Below, piece by piece: positions 52,512 to 60,371 of a DNA stretch of 64,000 bases. The DNA lies in contig NZ_JAQQTE010000001.1 of assembly GCF_028561565.1 (NCBI RefSeq), forward strand, positions 955,332 to 1,019,331. The letters run 5' to 3'. Each line of letters opens with the position of its first letter. Position 1 is the stretch's first letter. Source of the DNA: Gilvibacter sediminis (GTDB taxonomy: Bacteria; Bacteroidota; Bacteroidia; Flavobacteriales; Flavobacteriaceae). The notes beneath the pieces are model-generated. The model saw only the letters and a program-made list of their open reading frames with translations. It was not told the origin of the DNA and did not search any database. A program made the position numbers and the translations under genes.

Positions 52512-54524
52512 TTAGAGTCTGATCTGCCCGCTGATCCCGACTTGATAGAATGAAAATCCGTTGGCCGCATCAGAAGCACTGTTGCTGTAGCGTCCAAATA
52601 CCCCCAAGACCAATCTTTTGTTGTAGTTGTATTTGAACTCCGCGAAACCACGCAGGGTGCTCATAGCATCTTGGTCGTCTATGGTTTGCGTACCGACCGC
52701 GACCTCAACAGCCGCTACAAAGCGTTTGCCGTTGTGATCAAATCGAGCAAAACCCTCAACATTATTGAAGCTGTCCGGGCTAAAGTAAAGCTCGGCTCTA
52801 TCTTCTTTAAAGGTCAAGAACTGATAGTTAGCTCCAAATTTAAAGATGCTCTTTTTACCTAAGCTGTAGTATAAAGAGGTAAATACTTGCTGACTTTGGT
52901 TGTCATCAGACAGCGCCACATAGCGTGCCTGCGTGTACCACCCTAAATTCCCAATCAGCATCAAATTGTTGTTCAATATAAAGTTGTTTAACACTAATTC
53001 CGACGCTAAAAGCGTAGCATTGAAGTCTTGAATGCTTCTTTGATAAGCCAAGCTAAAGTTGTTGCGCGGCAAAAGCACGGTCTTAACTTCTGCCTGAGCA
53101 TTCCATTGGGTATAGGCCTGTGGTCCGGCAGTTACTTTGGTGAATCCACCGCTAATGGTAGCCGTAGTTCTGTTGTGAATTCGCGTGGTGTATCCTAAAG
53201 AGATTGTATTACTTGTCGCTTCAGAATCAGACAACTCACGCGTGGTGTTGCGGTTGTTGTAATTCAAGGTGAAGCCGTGACGGTCGTTCAAAGGAAGTTC
53301 TAAAGTCAGCCCCGCCAAATAAGTAACGTTGGTATCGTTGTCCTCTTGATACGCAAACTCAGATTTCACATTGGTCTTTAAAGAATTGGCAATAGTTTCC
53401 TTGAGTTGGATGGCGTCCGCCTGTCCGGGGTAGTATTTTAAAACACTGTCCAATTGTGCTACTGCTAGTTTTTTCTGATTCAGAGCACGCAGGGCTCCTG
53501 CCTTACCCATCAGGCCGTCATAAGAGCTGGAATTGATTCCCAATATCTTATTGTAGGTATCTAGACTGTTTTGTGGTTGATCTGTATACGTATAGTAATT
53601 TGCTAATAGGGCGAGGTAAGTGGTCTGTTTGGTGTCTTCCAACTGCAGTTGATCAATTGTGGCTTTAGCATCTTTGAACTTCGCGTTCCACAGATAGGCT
53701 TGGACCAAGCGTTCCTTGGCTTTAAGTTGCGCTGCTGCATCTTGTGTTTGTGAGGAGTCTACTGCGATCTTAGCCAAAACCAAAGCTTCTTTGGAGTTTT
53801 CTTTAGCCTGTTCTAGTAGCGCCAAATGTCTGTAACGGTCTACCGCATCTGGTATGAGTTTGAACTGCGCTTGAGCGGCATCCCATTGCTTCTGCTCAAA
53901 AAAGAACATTCCATAGACTATGCGTGCCAAGCTGTTGTCTGGAGCCTGCTTTACCAAGTCTTGAAAGAGCGCATCTGCCTTTTCAAAGTTCTTGGCTTTC
54001 TTTTCTTGATCCGCATACCCGAGGATAATATAGAACTTACTGTTCATCGCACCCGGGTTTCCTGGATCTATAGCTAAGGCCTTTTCAATGGTTTCTAGGG
54101 CGAGCGGATACTGCTTTAGGTTGCTGTATGTATTGGCCAAGCCTAACTGCGCTGGGAAAGACTCTGCATCTTTGGCCGTTAAGACCTTATAGTCTTTCAG
54201 GGCTTGATCATACTGTTTGTTCCACAGATATGCTTCGGCTAGGTTCAATCCGATCTCGTAATCGCCTTGATATTGCTCTTCTAAGTCTTTAAATATATCG
54301 AGTGCTCCCTGAGGGTCTGAAGACAATCCCAATGCCCGTGCATAACAGATGGCAACGGTCTTATTGTCTGGATACAGTTGGCGTTTTTCGGCAAAATAGG
54401 TCTCCGCAGCTGCGAAATCACCTTTCTCTAAGAGTTTGAATCCTTCTGAGAAGTCTTGGGCAAAACCAGATAAGCAGTTAAAAACCGCTGTCAACACTAG
54501 TATAAATAGGTAGTTCGTTTTCAT
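52512..54524 (-). CDS. TPR plus outer membrane beta-barrel protein, probable polysaccharide exporter
   Basis: This 670-residue protein has a signal peptide (cleaved near SGFAQ), about ten tetratricopeptide repeats (25-370) and a C-terminal beta-barrel of about 290 residues ending GISGQIRL. The layout is that of BcsC, PgaA and PelB exporters, though sequence alone does not assign it to one. It is convergent with the LytTR gene, with adjacent stop codons. A weak minus-strand -7 element TTCGTTTG (54563-54556) may drive it, next to LytTR site 2. Confidence 0.8.
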   Translation of the reverse strand: MKTNYLFILVLTAVFNCLSGFAQDFSEGFKLLEKGDFAAAETYFAEKRQLYPDNKTVAICYARALGLSSDPQGALDIFKDLEEQYQGDYEIGLNLAEAYLWNKQYDQALKDYKVLTAKDAESFPAQLGLANTYSNLKQYPLALETIEKALAIDPGNPGAMNSKFYIILGYADQEKKAKNFEKADALFQDLVKQAPDNSLARIVYGMFFFEQKQWDAAQAQFKLIPDAVDRYRHLALLEQAKENSKEALVLAKIAVDSSQTQDAAAQLKAKERLVQAYLWNAKFKDAKATIDQLQLEDTKQTTYLALLANYYTYTDQPQNSLDTYNKILGINSSSYDGLMGKAGALRALNQKKLAVAQLDSVLKYYPGQADAIQLKETIANSLKTNVKSEFAYQEDNDTNVTYLAGLTLELPLNDRHGFTLNYNNRNTTRELSDSEATSNTISLGYTTRIHNRTTATISGGFTKVTAGPQAYTQWNAQAEVKTVLLPRNNFSLAYQRSIQDFNATLLASELVLNNFILNNNLMLIGNLGWYTQARYVALSDDNQSQQVFTSLYYSLGKKSIFKFGANYQFLTFKEDRAELYFSPDSFNNVEGFARFDHNGKRFVAAVEVAVGTQTIDDQDAMSTLRGFAEFKYNYNKRLVLGVFGRYSNSASDAANGFSFYQVGISGQIRL

Positions 54525-54571
54525 ACTTCCAAGTTAAATCCGTCCTCAATATATTCAAACGAAGCTAAAAT

Positions 54572-54642
54572 ACCATTCGTCTACACTAAACGGTCATTCA
54601 CCGAATATCGCCGAGCTAAGCTACTGTTTTACTGCACTTTTG
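54572..54642 (+). promoter_or_regulatory. LytTR-type operator and promoter, site 2
   Basis: ACCATTCGT (54572-54580) and the weaker GTCATTCAC (54593-54601) are 21 bp apart. A -7 element CACTTTTG ends at 54642, exactly 47 bp after the C of the proximal half-site core, as at site 1. The small ORF at 54662 and the STAS gene lie downstream. The site also sits just upstream of the divergent TPR/barrel gene. Confidence 0.7.
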
Positions 54643-54661
54643 TATCAGAAAACAAAACGAC

Positions 54662-54769
54662 ATGGAAACAAAATTAACACTCGTACACAATTCAAAAGTT
54701 ATAAAACTTTATCCAACTATGCGAATAGTTCACAATACAATTTCAAACGCACAATTACAAATTGCCTAA
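54662..54769 (+). CDS. Small 35-aa ORF in the leader of the polysaccharide operon
   Basis: An ATG 20 bp after the -7 TTTG of site 2 opens a 35-codon frame (METKLTLVHNSKVIKLYPTM...). The spacing is the same as for the true start codons after sites 1 and 3 (20-22 bp). It could be a small protein or a leader peptide controlling the STAS gene 38 bp later. No homologue is known to me. Confidence 0.4.
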   Translation: METKLTLVHNSKVIKLYPTMRIVHNTISNAQLQIA

Positions 54770-54807
54770 TTAATAAAAACCCCCAATAACTACTTAAACA
54801 AACTACC

Positions 54808-55101
54808 ATGGCACTACAAATTACAAAACAAGAAAACGTATACGTCCTAAGCGGAAACCTAACTGCAGATCAAGTATTTGAGATCGGACGTTATTTTAAT
54901 CTGAAACTGCACGCTGAGCAAGAGTTGCATATCTCTTTAGCAAAGTTAGACGTTGTAGATATCTCTGCAGCCCTAATGTTCAAGCAACTGTTCTCTCAAG
55001 CAGAATTACGCAACAAGACTTGCGTAGTCTATGGACTTAAGAATCGTAAAATTCTCGGAGCTTTCCGTCATACAAATCAGATCCATGCACTCGCTAGCTA
55101 A
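54808..55101 (+). CDS. STAS-domain protein
   Basis: This 97-residue protein matches an anti-sigma-factor antagonist STAS fold (VYVLSGNLTADQVFEIG, then LDVVDISAALMFKQLF). Ser53 lies at the position of the phosphorylated Ser of SpoIIAA. No anti-sigma kinase is encoded nearby. It overlaps the flippase gene by 17 nt, so it is part of the polysaccharide operon. Its partner is unknown. Confidence 0.8.
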   Translation: MALQITKQENVYVLSGNLTADQVFEIGRYFNLKLHAEQELHISLAKLDVVDISAALMFKQLFSQAELRNKTCVVYGLKNRKILGAFRHTNQIHALAS

Positions 55102-56362
55102 GAAATTCAGTCTATTATCGCCTCAGACAATCTGGAGCATATTAAGAACGCCTGCACAGTTATTTACCATAAGCGCTGTGCTGGTAAATGCCGGAAACTA
55201 TGCTTATAACGTTTGGCTCGGTCGCACTTTAAGTCCTGACGTATTTGCTGAGGCGGTTCTTTTGATCACATTACTGTTGGCCTTGTCCTTCTTGGCCACA
55301 GGAATCCAACTTACCGCGACCAAATTCTACGCAGAGTTAGAAGGTACACAAAGAGAGGCCGGCATGGCATTCATGTCACGATACACTGTAATCCTCGGTG
55401 TTATTATCGGCCTACTTATCGTCGCTTTTGCCCCCCAATTAGCGACACTGTTTTCCATGAGAGATGTTGATGTTTTTTACCCACTGGGTGTAAGTGTACC
55501 TTTTTATCTCTGGTTGAGTATTACCCGCGGAAAAGCACAAGGCGGACGCAAGTACATTGCCTTGGCTGCCACCTACCAAATTGAAATGTTGGCGCGTTTT
55601 GCTATCACTTTATTAGCGATCCAGGTCTTTGATCTGGAACCATCCTGGTCAGTTGCTTTGGCAATTGGCGGATCCGTTATCCTCGCTTCTGCAGTTAAAC
55701 CCCATAAGCCGGCACTGTTTCAATCCTTCAGTGTCTCTAAAAAGCTTCAGAAGCGGATTGGGATCTTCTTTATGTACATCTGCTTGTACGAATGCTTGCA
55801 GATTGTATGTAGCAACGCTGACCTACTTATGGTTAAGCATTATTTCTCTGCAGCTGATGCTGGACAGTATGCCGCCATGGCCTTAATAGGGCGCATCGTG
55901 TTCTTCATCACTTGGATGATCGTAATGCTACTTTTACCAGAAGTAGTAACCCTAAGAAAGAATGGTGGAAACCACTTGAGACTATTCTTGAAGTACTTAT
56001 CCGGAATCGCAGCTATCGTATTTGTATTGGTGGTAGGATGCTATTTATTCTCTGAGCAGATCGTGACCATCATGTTTACGGATGCTTATTTAGAAGTAGC
56101 CCCACTGCTTGGACCTTACGCCTTAGCAACCGGATGTTTTGCCCTAGCCAATGTATTTGTCTACTACGCTTTAAGTGTAGACCGTTATCGCGCTGTTTGG
56201 ATCGCTTTAGGATTCGGAGCCTTGCAACTGGTGACCTTTACATTGTTCCACGAAAGTTTGAAGAGCATCGTTTACATTCAAGTGATCTATATGAGCTTGC
56301 TGATGCTTACTCAGGCCTTCTTGCTGATCCAACGCCACAAGCGTGAAAAATCGTTAATCTAA
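55085..56362 (+). CDS. PST/MATE-type polysaccharide flippase
   Basis: The ATG at 55085 gives 425 residues with about 12 membrane segments. VNAGNYAYNVWLGRTLSPDVF at the start and the late LLGPYALATGCFALANVFVYY region are typical of Wzx/PST proteins. It probably moves lipid-linked sugar units or works with the GT4 enzyme encoded next. An earlier in-frame ATG lies well inside the STAS gene and adds a non-homologous leader. Confidence 0.83.
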   Translation: MHSLAKKFSLLSPQTIWSILRTPAQLFTISAVLVNAGNYAYNVWLGRTLSPDVFAEAVLLITLLLALSFLATGIQLTATKFYAELEGTQREAGMAFMSRYTVILGVIIGLLIVAFAPQLATLFSMRDVDVFYPLGVSVPFYLWLSITRGKAQGGRKYIALAATYQIEMLARFAITLLAIQVFDLEPSWSVALAIGGSVILASAVKPHKPALFQSFSVSKKLQKRIGIFFMYICLYECLQIVCSNADLLMVKHYFSAADAGQYAAMALIGRIVFFITWMIVMLLLPEVVTLRKNGGNHLRLFLKYLSGIAAIVFVLVVGCYLFSEQIVTIMFTDAYLEVAPLLGPYALATGCFALANVFVYYALSVDRYRAVWIALGFGALQLVTFTLFHESLKSIVYIQVIYMSLLMLTQAFLLIQRHKREKSLI

Positions 56363-56370
56363 ACCTAATT

Positions 56371-56441
56371 TCCATTCGTCGACACTAAATGGCTCGCTAT
56401 CGACGATCGGCCTTGAAAGACAAGCATTTGCCCCACATTTG
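56371..56441 (+). promoter_or_regulatory. LytTR-type operator and promoter, site 3
   Basis: TCCATTCGT (56371-56379) is followed by a poor second half-site, and by CACATTTG ending at 56441. The distance from the core C to the TTTG end is 68 bp, as at sites 2 and 4. The glycosyltransferase ATG follows 20 bp later. It gives the GT4 gene its own promoter inside the polysaccharide operon. Confidence 0.6.
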
Positions 56442-56460
56442 CAGTATAAAACTAATACCT

Positions 56461-57663
56461 ATGAAACTAGCAATCGTAACAGCCTACCCACCGAGTAAAC
56501 TCACATTGAATGAGTACGCATATCACCTGATCAAGCACTTCCGCATGCAGGAGCGCGTAACCGAAGTAGTAGTACTAACAGACAAAACTGTTGAAGCCTC
56601 AACAGTAGAAGCCAGCAACGAAGGTTGCGCCATGCGCATCATTCCATGTTGGAAGTTCAACAGTGTGATGAATCCAATCAACATTGTTAAGACCCTAAAG
56701 AAAGAATCACCAGACGCCGTATTGTACAACCTACAGTTCATGAAGTTTGGAGACAAGAAGATCCCTGCCGCTCTAGGATTGGCAACCCCAATGTTGAGCA
56801 AATGGGCTAAGATCCCAACCACTGTATTGTTGCACAACATTATGGAGACTGTAGATCTAGAAGAAGCTGGCTTTACGCAAAGCCCAATTAAAAAGAAGAT
56901 CTTTGGATGGATCGGAACCCAATTGACTCGCTTGGTATTACAAGCAGATAAAGTAGCCGTAACTATTGATCGCTACGCAGAGATCCTTCAAGACAAATAC
57001 AACGCTAAGAACATTCAAGTGATCCCTCACGGAACTTTTGAAGTGCCTAAAGACGTAAATTTTGACGCCGATCACGCCAAGGTTCAATTAATGACCTTCG
57101 GTAAATTCGGAACCTATAAGAAAGTAGAGCAGTTGATCGAGGCTGTAGAAGTACTGCGCAAAGAAGTACCTACGGAGATCGAATTGATAATCGCCGGAAC
57201 AGACAATCCGAACGTAAAAGGATATTTAGCTGGAGTACAAGAGCAGTACGCACACGTACCAGGAATTGAATTCACCGGATATGTAGAAGAAGAAGACGTT
57301 CCTGTGATCTTTGGAAACAGTGATGTAGTAGTATTCCCTTATACGGCTACAACAGGAAGCTCAGGAGTATTACACCAAGCAGGAAGCTACGGAAAAGCTG
57401 TAGTGATGCCAAACATTGGTGACCTAGCAGACCTAGTTGCAGATGAAGGATACAAAGGCGTATACTTTGAGCCGGGAGAAGTTGATTCTCTAGTAACTGC
57501 ACTGAAAGTATTGTGTATCGATAAAGAGTATCGTTTGCAATTGGCTAAGAACAACTATGAAGCGGCTAAAGCCCTTTCAATGGAAACCATTAGCTCAAGA
57601 TATTTAGACCTTTTTGAAACTATCTCCCCAACATTGAGTGAACAGTCCGCTCTAGCGGCTTAG
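56461..57663 (+). CDS. Family 4-type glycosyltransferase
   Basis: This 400-residue protein has GT-B architecture: N-terminal KLAIVTAYPPSKLTLNEYAY, a linker with QVIPHGTFEVP, and the C-terminal nucleotide-sugar site (VVFPYTATTGSSGVLHQAG). The start at 56461 is preferred over an ATG at 56389, which lies inside LytTR site 3. It is probably the polymerising or priming transferase of the exopolysaccharide. Its 3' end overlaps the convergent GH gene by 12 nt. Confidence 0.88.
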   Translation: MKLAIVTAYPPSKLTLNEYAYHLIKHFRMQERVTEVVVLTDKTVEASTVEASNEGCAMRIIPCWKFNSVMNPINIVKTLKKESPDAVLYNLQFMKFGDKKIPAALGLATPMLSKWAKIPTTVLLHNIMETVDLEEAGFTQSPIKKKIFGWIGTQLTRLVLQADKVAVTIDRYAEILQDKYNAKNIQVIPHGTFEVPKDVNFDADHAKVQLMTFGKFGTYKKVEQLIEAVEVLRKEVPTEIELIIAGTDNPNVKGYLAGVQEQYAHVPGIEFTGYVEEEDVPVIFGNSDVVVFPYTATTGSSGVLHQAGSYGKAVVMPNIGDLADLVADEGYKGVYFEPGEVDSLVTALKVLCIDKEYRLQLAKNNYEAAKALSMETISSRYLDLFETISPTLSEQSALAA

Positions 57664-59166
57664 TGAAGTTCGAAGCGCTTGAAGCGCAGATTTTTCAACC
57701 CCCGAATGATCGAGCAAGCCAAAATTGGCTTGCTTGTTCTTTATCCAAGGTTTCCAACTGCTGACTTTGCCGGGAACCTCTTCAAAGTCATAGAGGGTCC
57801 AACACATAAAAGAAACCGACGCTGATTCAAAGGTTTTGAGCATGGTTTCATAATAAGCCAGTTGATCGTCTTGAGAATTACCCAGTGGCGCCCAAAGACC
57901 TCTGTTGGTGCTCATACCAAATTCTTGAACCACTAAAGACTTATCCGTTTTGGCTTTTAAGTTCTTTAGGTCTTCTGGAAGATTCTCTGGAGCCGTATAA
58001 TGATGAAAGCTGACATAATCCACGAGGTCTGTAAGTTCATAGGCAGCCATAGCAGAACTCCAACCAATGGTAATGGGTTGGGTTATTTTTTGACTGCGGA
58101 GTTGATCTGCGACAAAACGCAACCAAGCTTCTACCCGTTTTTCACCCTGACCTTCATAATCCAGGTCGGGCTCATTTTTTAGATCCCAACTGTGAATTGC
58201 AGGGTGATCGCCTAACTTTTGGGTAAGTACTTCAATATGATTGGAGGCTGCGGGCCAATTGGCTAAAGAATAATCGCCGTAAAAGTCAAAGAGGGTGAGT
58301 ACCACTTTGAGATCAGCAGTTTGTGCAAGATCTAAGATGGTTTCAAGACGTGATAGGTGTTCTGGATCTGGATTACCTCCTCCAAAATCATGAAAATCAA
58401 CAAAAAGACGCACTGCATTCAAGCCTTGCTCACGGATGAACTTAAAGTCTTTGGCAATGGTGTCCAGTTCTAATTCTTGATTGAAAGTGTCCCAAGGGAA
58501 GTCTTTGGGATAATAGTTGATTCCACGAAGGTTTGGATCCGCAGTTAAGGTAGTTTCGGTTTGACATTGGTACGGATTGATCGCAACCTGTTCCAAATAA
58601 GCAATGCGCCAAAAACCGTCTTGCAGGAACATGATCACTTCTTGAGAGATCTGTTGGCTATCCACGATCTCCAAATCACCATCGCTGAGTTTTTGACTGC
58701 TGATGCGCAGCGCATCTTTATCCGTAAAGGCGGCTATCTGTCTATCGGCAGATAAAAACCTAAAAACCAAATTGTGTTTGATGTATTGCTGCTCAATATT
58801 AGGGTCGTAACCGGCACTCAGCAGCACATTTAATTTTTTGCGCAACTGCGGAGTGAATTGATCCGCGATCAGGGTAGTATCCTGCAGACTGAATGCTGCT
58901 TGAAGTTGATTGAGCGCAAGACTGTAATCCTTAGCAATGCTTTGCAGTACCACACGATCTGGATCGCCTATATAATCACTGCCCAGATCAAAGTCAAAAG
59001 GAGTGATCCTTCCAGAAGCAGCCGACTCATCTGCCAGTAAGCTACTGCGATCTGCACCTTCATTGAAATACTGCAAGACTTTGCCTAAAACCGCTAGGGA
59101 AAGCAGCAGCAGGACAGCCAAAACAACACGGCGTATCATGCGTGATATGTTTTTGCTCATTTTCAT
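57652..59166 (-). CDS. Membrane-anchored GH5-like glycoside hydrolase
   Basis: This 504-residue protein has one N-terminal membrane segment (about 12-29), a region of about 140 residues with an NTF2-like character, and a (beta/alpha)8 hydrolase domain (210-500). Catalytic residues are E332 (SWDLKNEPDLD) and E415 (VVQEFGMST), in GH clan A arrangement. In polysaccharide loci such enzymes trim the polymer during export. It overlaps the upstream lipoprotein gene by 4 nt. Confidence 0.85.
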   Translation of the reverse strand: MKMSKNISRMIRRVVLAVLLLLSLAVLGKVLQYFNEGADRSSLLADESAASGRITPFDFDLGSDYIGDPDRVVLQSIAKDYSLALNQLQAAFSLQDTTLIADQFTPQLRKKLNVLLSAGYDPNIEQQYIKHNLVFRFLSADRQIAAFTDKDALRISSQKLSDGDLEIVDSQQISQEVIMFLQDGFWRIAYLEQVAINPYQCQTETTLTADPNLRGINYYPKDFPWDTFNQELELDTIAKDFKFIREQGLNAVRLFVDFHDFGGGNPDPEHLSRLETILDLAQTADLKVVLTLFDFYGDYSLANWPAASNHIEVLTQKLGDHPAIHSWDLKNEPDLDYEGQGEKRVEAWLRFVADQLRSQKITQPITIGWSSAMAAYELTDLVDYVSFHHYTAPENLPEDLKNLKAKTDKSLVVQEFGMSTNRGLWAPLGNSQDDQLAYYETMLKTFESASVSFMCWTLYDFEEVPGKVSSWKPWIKNKQANFGLLDHSGVEKSALQALRTSLSR

Positions 59167-60371
59167 TCTACCAGCTCATTTACGCCCATTGTATTAATTC
59201 TTAGCGGCAATTTGGGCTCTTTTGAAAGCCCGCTCAGGTCAAAAAAGGCCATGCCGTTGCGCGTTTGTTTTTCAATCAGTAAAGTATTGTTTGCATCGTA
59301 CAAGCGAACGATGATCCCATCGGTCACGCGCTCGTTAAGCCTTCCTGTGATAGGCCCCACAGTAATTTGATCTTCTGCCGTTAGCTCCACGGGAAACGCA
59401 TCCGTGAAGGATCTGTATGACAAGGTTGATTGATTAGAGACTGCGCCATTATTTAAACTGGCTTGCAGGTTCCAGTCCATAGCCTCATCAGGATGTAGCA
59501 CCGTAAAACGCGCAATTCCGTTAGAGGTAATGGTACTGACAAAAGCAGTCACTTCATCGGATTGATCAATGCGTAAACTCACCCCTGTGCCATCTGCAAC
59601 GGCATTTCCAAAGCGGTCACGAATGACAGAAGTGATCACCTCGAGTTCTTGCTGGCCATCTGCGATATCGTGTTCGGGTTGGGGTTGCAATTCAAAATCC
59701 ACCGCCTCATTGGGCATGATTATGAATTGCGCGGCCTTGGCCTCCGCTCCTTTGTAGGACCCGCCCAACTGGAAATTACCGGCAATTGGACCTGCATCAA
59801 ACTCAATAAAGCTCAGTCCGTAACGAATACTCGATTCCGTTGTGGTTTGTTGATTCAAATAACGGTAGTCCATCACCACACTGTCGGGCTTGCGAATCAA
59901 ATTGTCATGCGCATCTCTTGGAATAGCCACAGCCATGGCTGCACGTTCTTCTCCTGCTTTGGCAGATGGTGGGCCGATATAGGTATTGATACTGTAAACA
60001 GAACCGTCCGCTGGAACCACTCTAAAAGTTCCTGAGCCTAAGGAGGTATCTTCAAAGCTTAAACGCCATTGGCTCAAGCCTGTTTTGTTGGAGATGATCT
60101 CTGGAATTTCAAAGCTACAATTGCCCGAATCACAACTTATCGGTGAAAGCGTGGCTTGGTAGACTCCAGCCTCTAAGAACAGTTTTACTTGTGCGGTTTC
60201 AACCGCTGCTTCTGCTTTGAACTTAGCCACCGCAGTTTTGAGTTCTCCCAAGAAGTAGGATTCTGACAGGCTAAACTCCGCCTTAGGAACCAATGAAGAC
60301 ACCTGCTCTTGCTTGCAGCTTATAAAAAGCAATGCTGTGAGTAAAATCGCTATGTGTGCTAGATTTCTCAT
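59163..60371 (-). CDS. Lipoprotein with Ig-like (Big_1-type) domains
   Basis: This 402-residue lipoprotein (signal ending LLFISC, Cys19) contains at least two Ig-like repeats, seen in segments such as VITSVIRDRFGNAVADGTGV and the closing VTDGIIVRLYDANNT. It is probably anchored in the envelope and binds polymer or protein. It lies between the large membrane protein and the hydrolase genes in one minus-strand operon, with 1- and 4-nt overlaps. Confidence 0.78.
   Translation of the reverse strand: MRNLAHIAILLTALLFISCKQEQVSSLVPKAEFSLSESYFLGELKTAVAKFKAEAAVETAQVKLFLEAGVYQATLSPISCDSGNCSFEIPEIISNKTGLSQWRLSFEDTSLGSGTFRVVPADGSVYSINTYIGPPSAKAGEERAAMAVAIPRDAHDNLIRKPDSVVMDYRYLNQQTTTESSIRYGLSFIEFDAGPIAGNFQLGGSYKGAEAKAAQFIIMPNEAVDFELQPQPEHDIADGQQELEVITSVIRDRFGNAVADGTGVSLRIDQSDEVTAFVSTITSNGIARFTVLHPDEAMDWNLQASLNNGAVSNQSTLSYRSFTDAFPVELTAEDQITVGPITGRLNERVTDGIIVRLYDANNTLLIEKQTRNGMAFFDLSGLSKEPKLPLRINTMGVNELVE

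Noticed and set aside
56389..56460. Starting the GT4 gene at ATG 56389
   Set aside because: That ATG lies inside LytTR site 3 and upstream of the -7 element. The GT-B fold begins at 56461.
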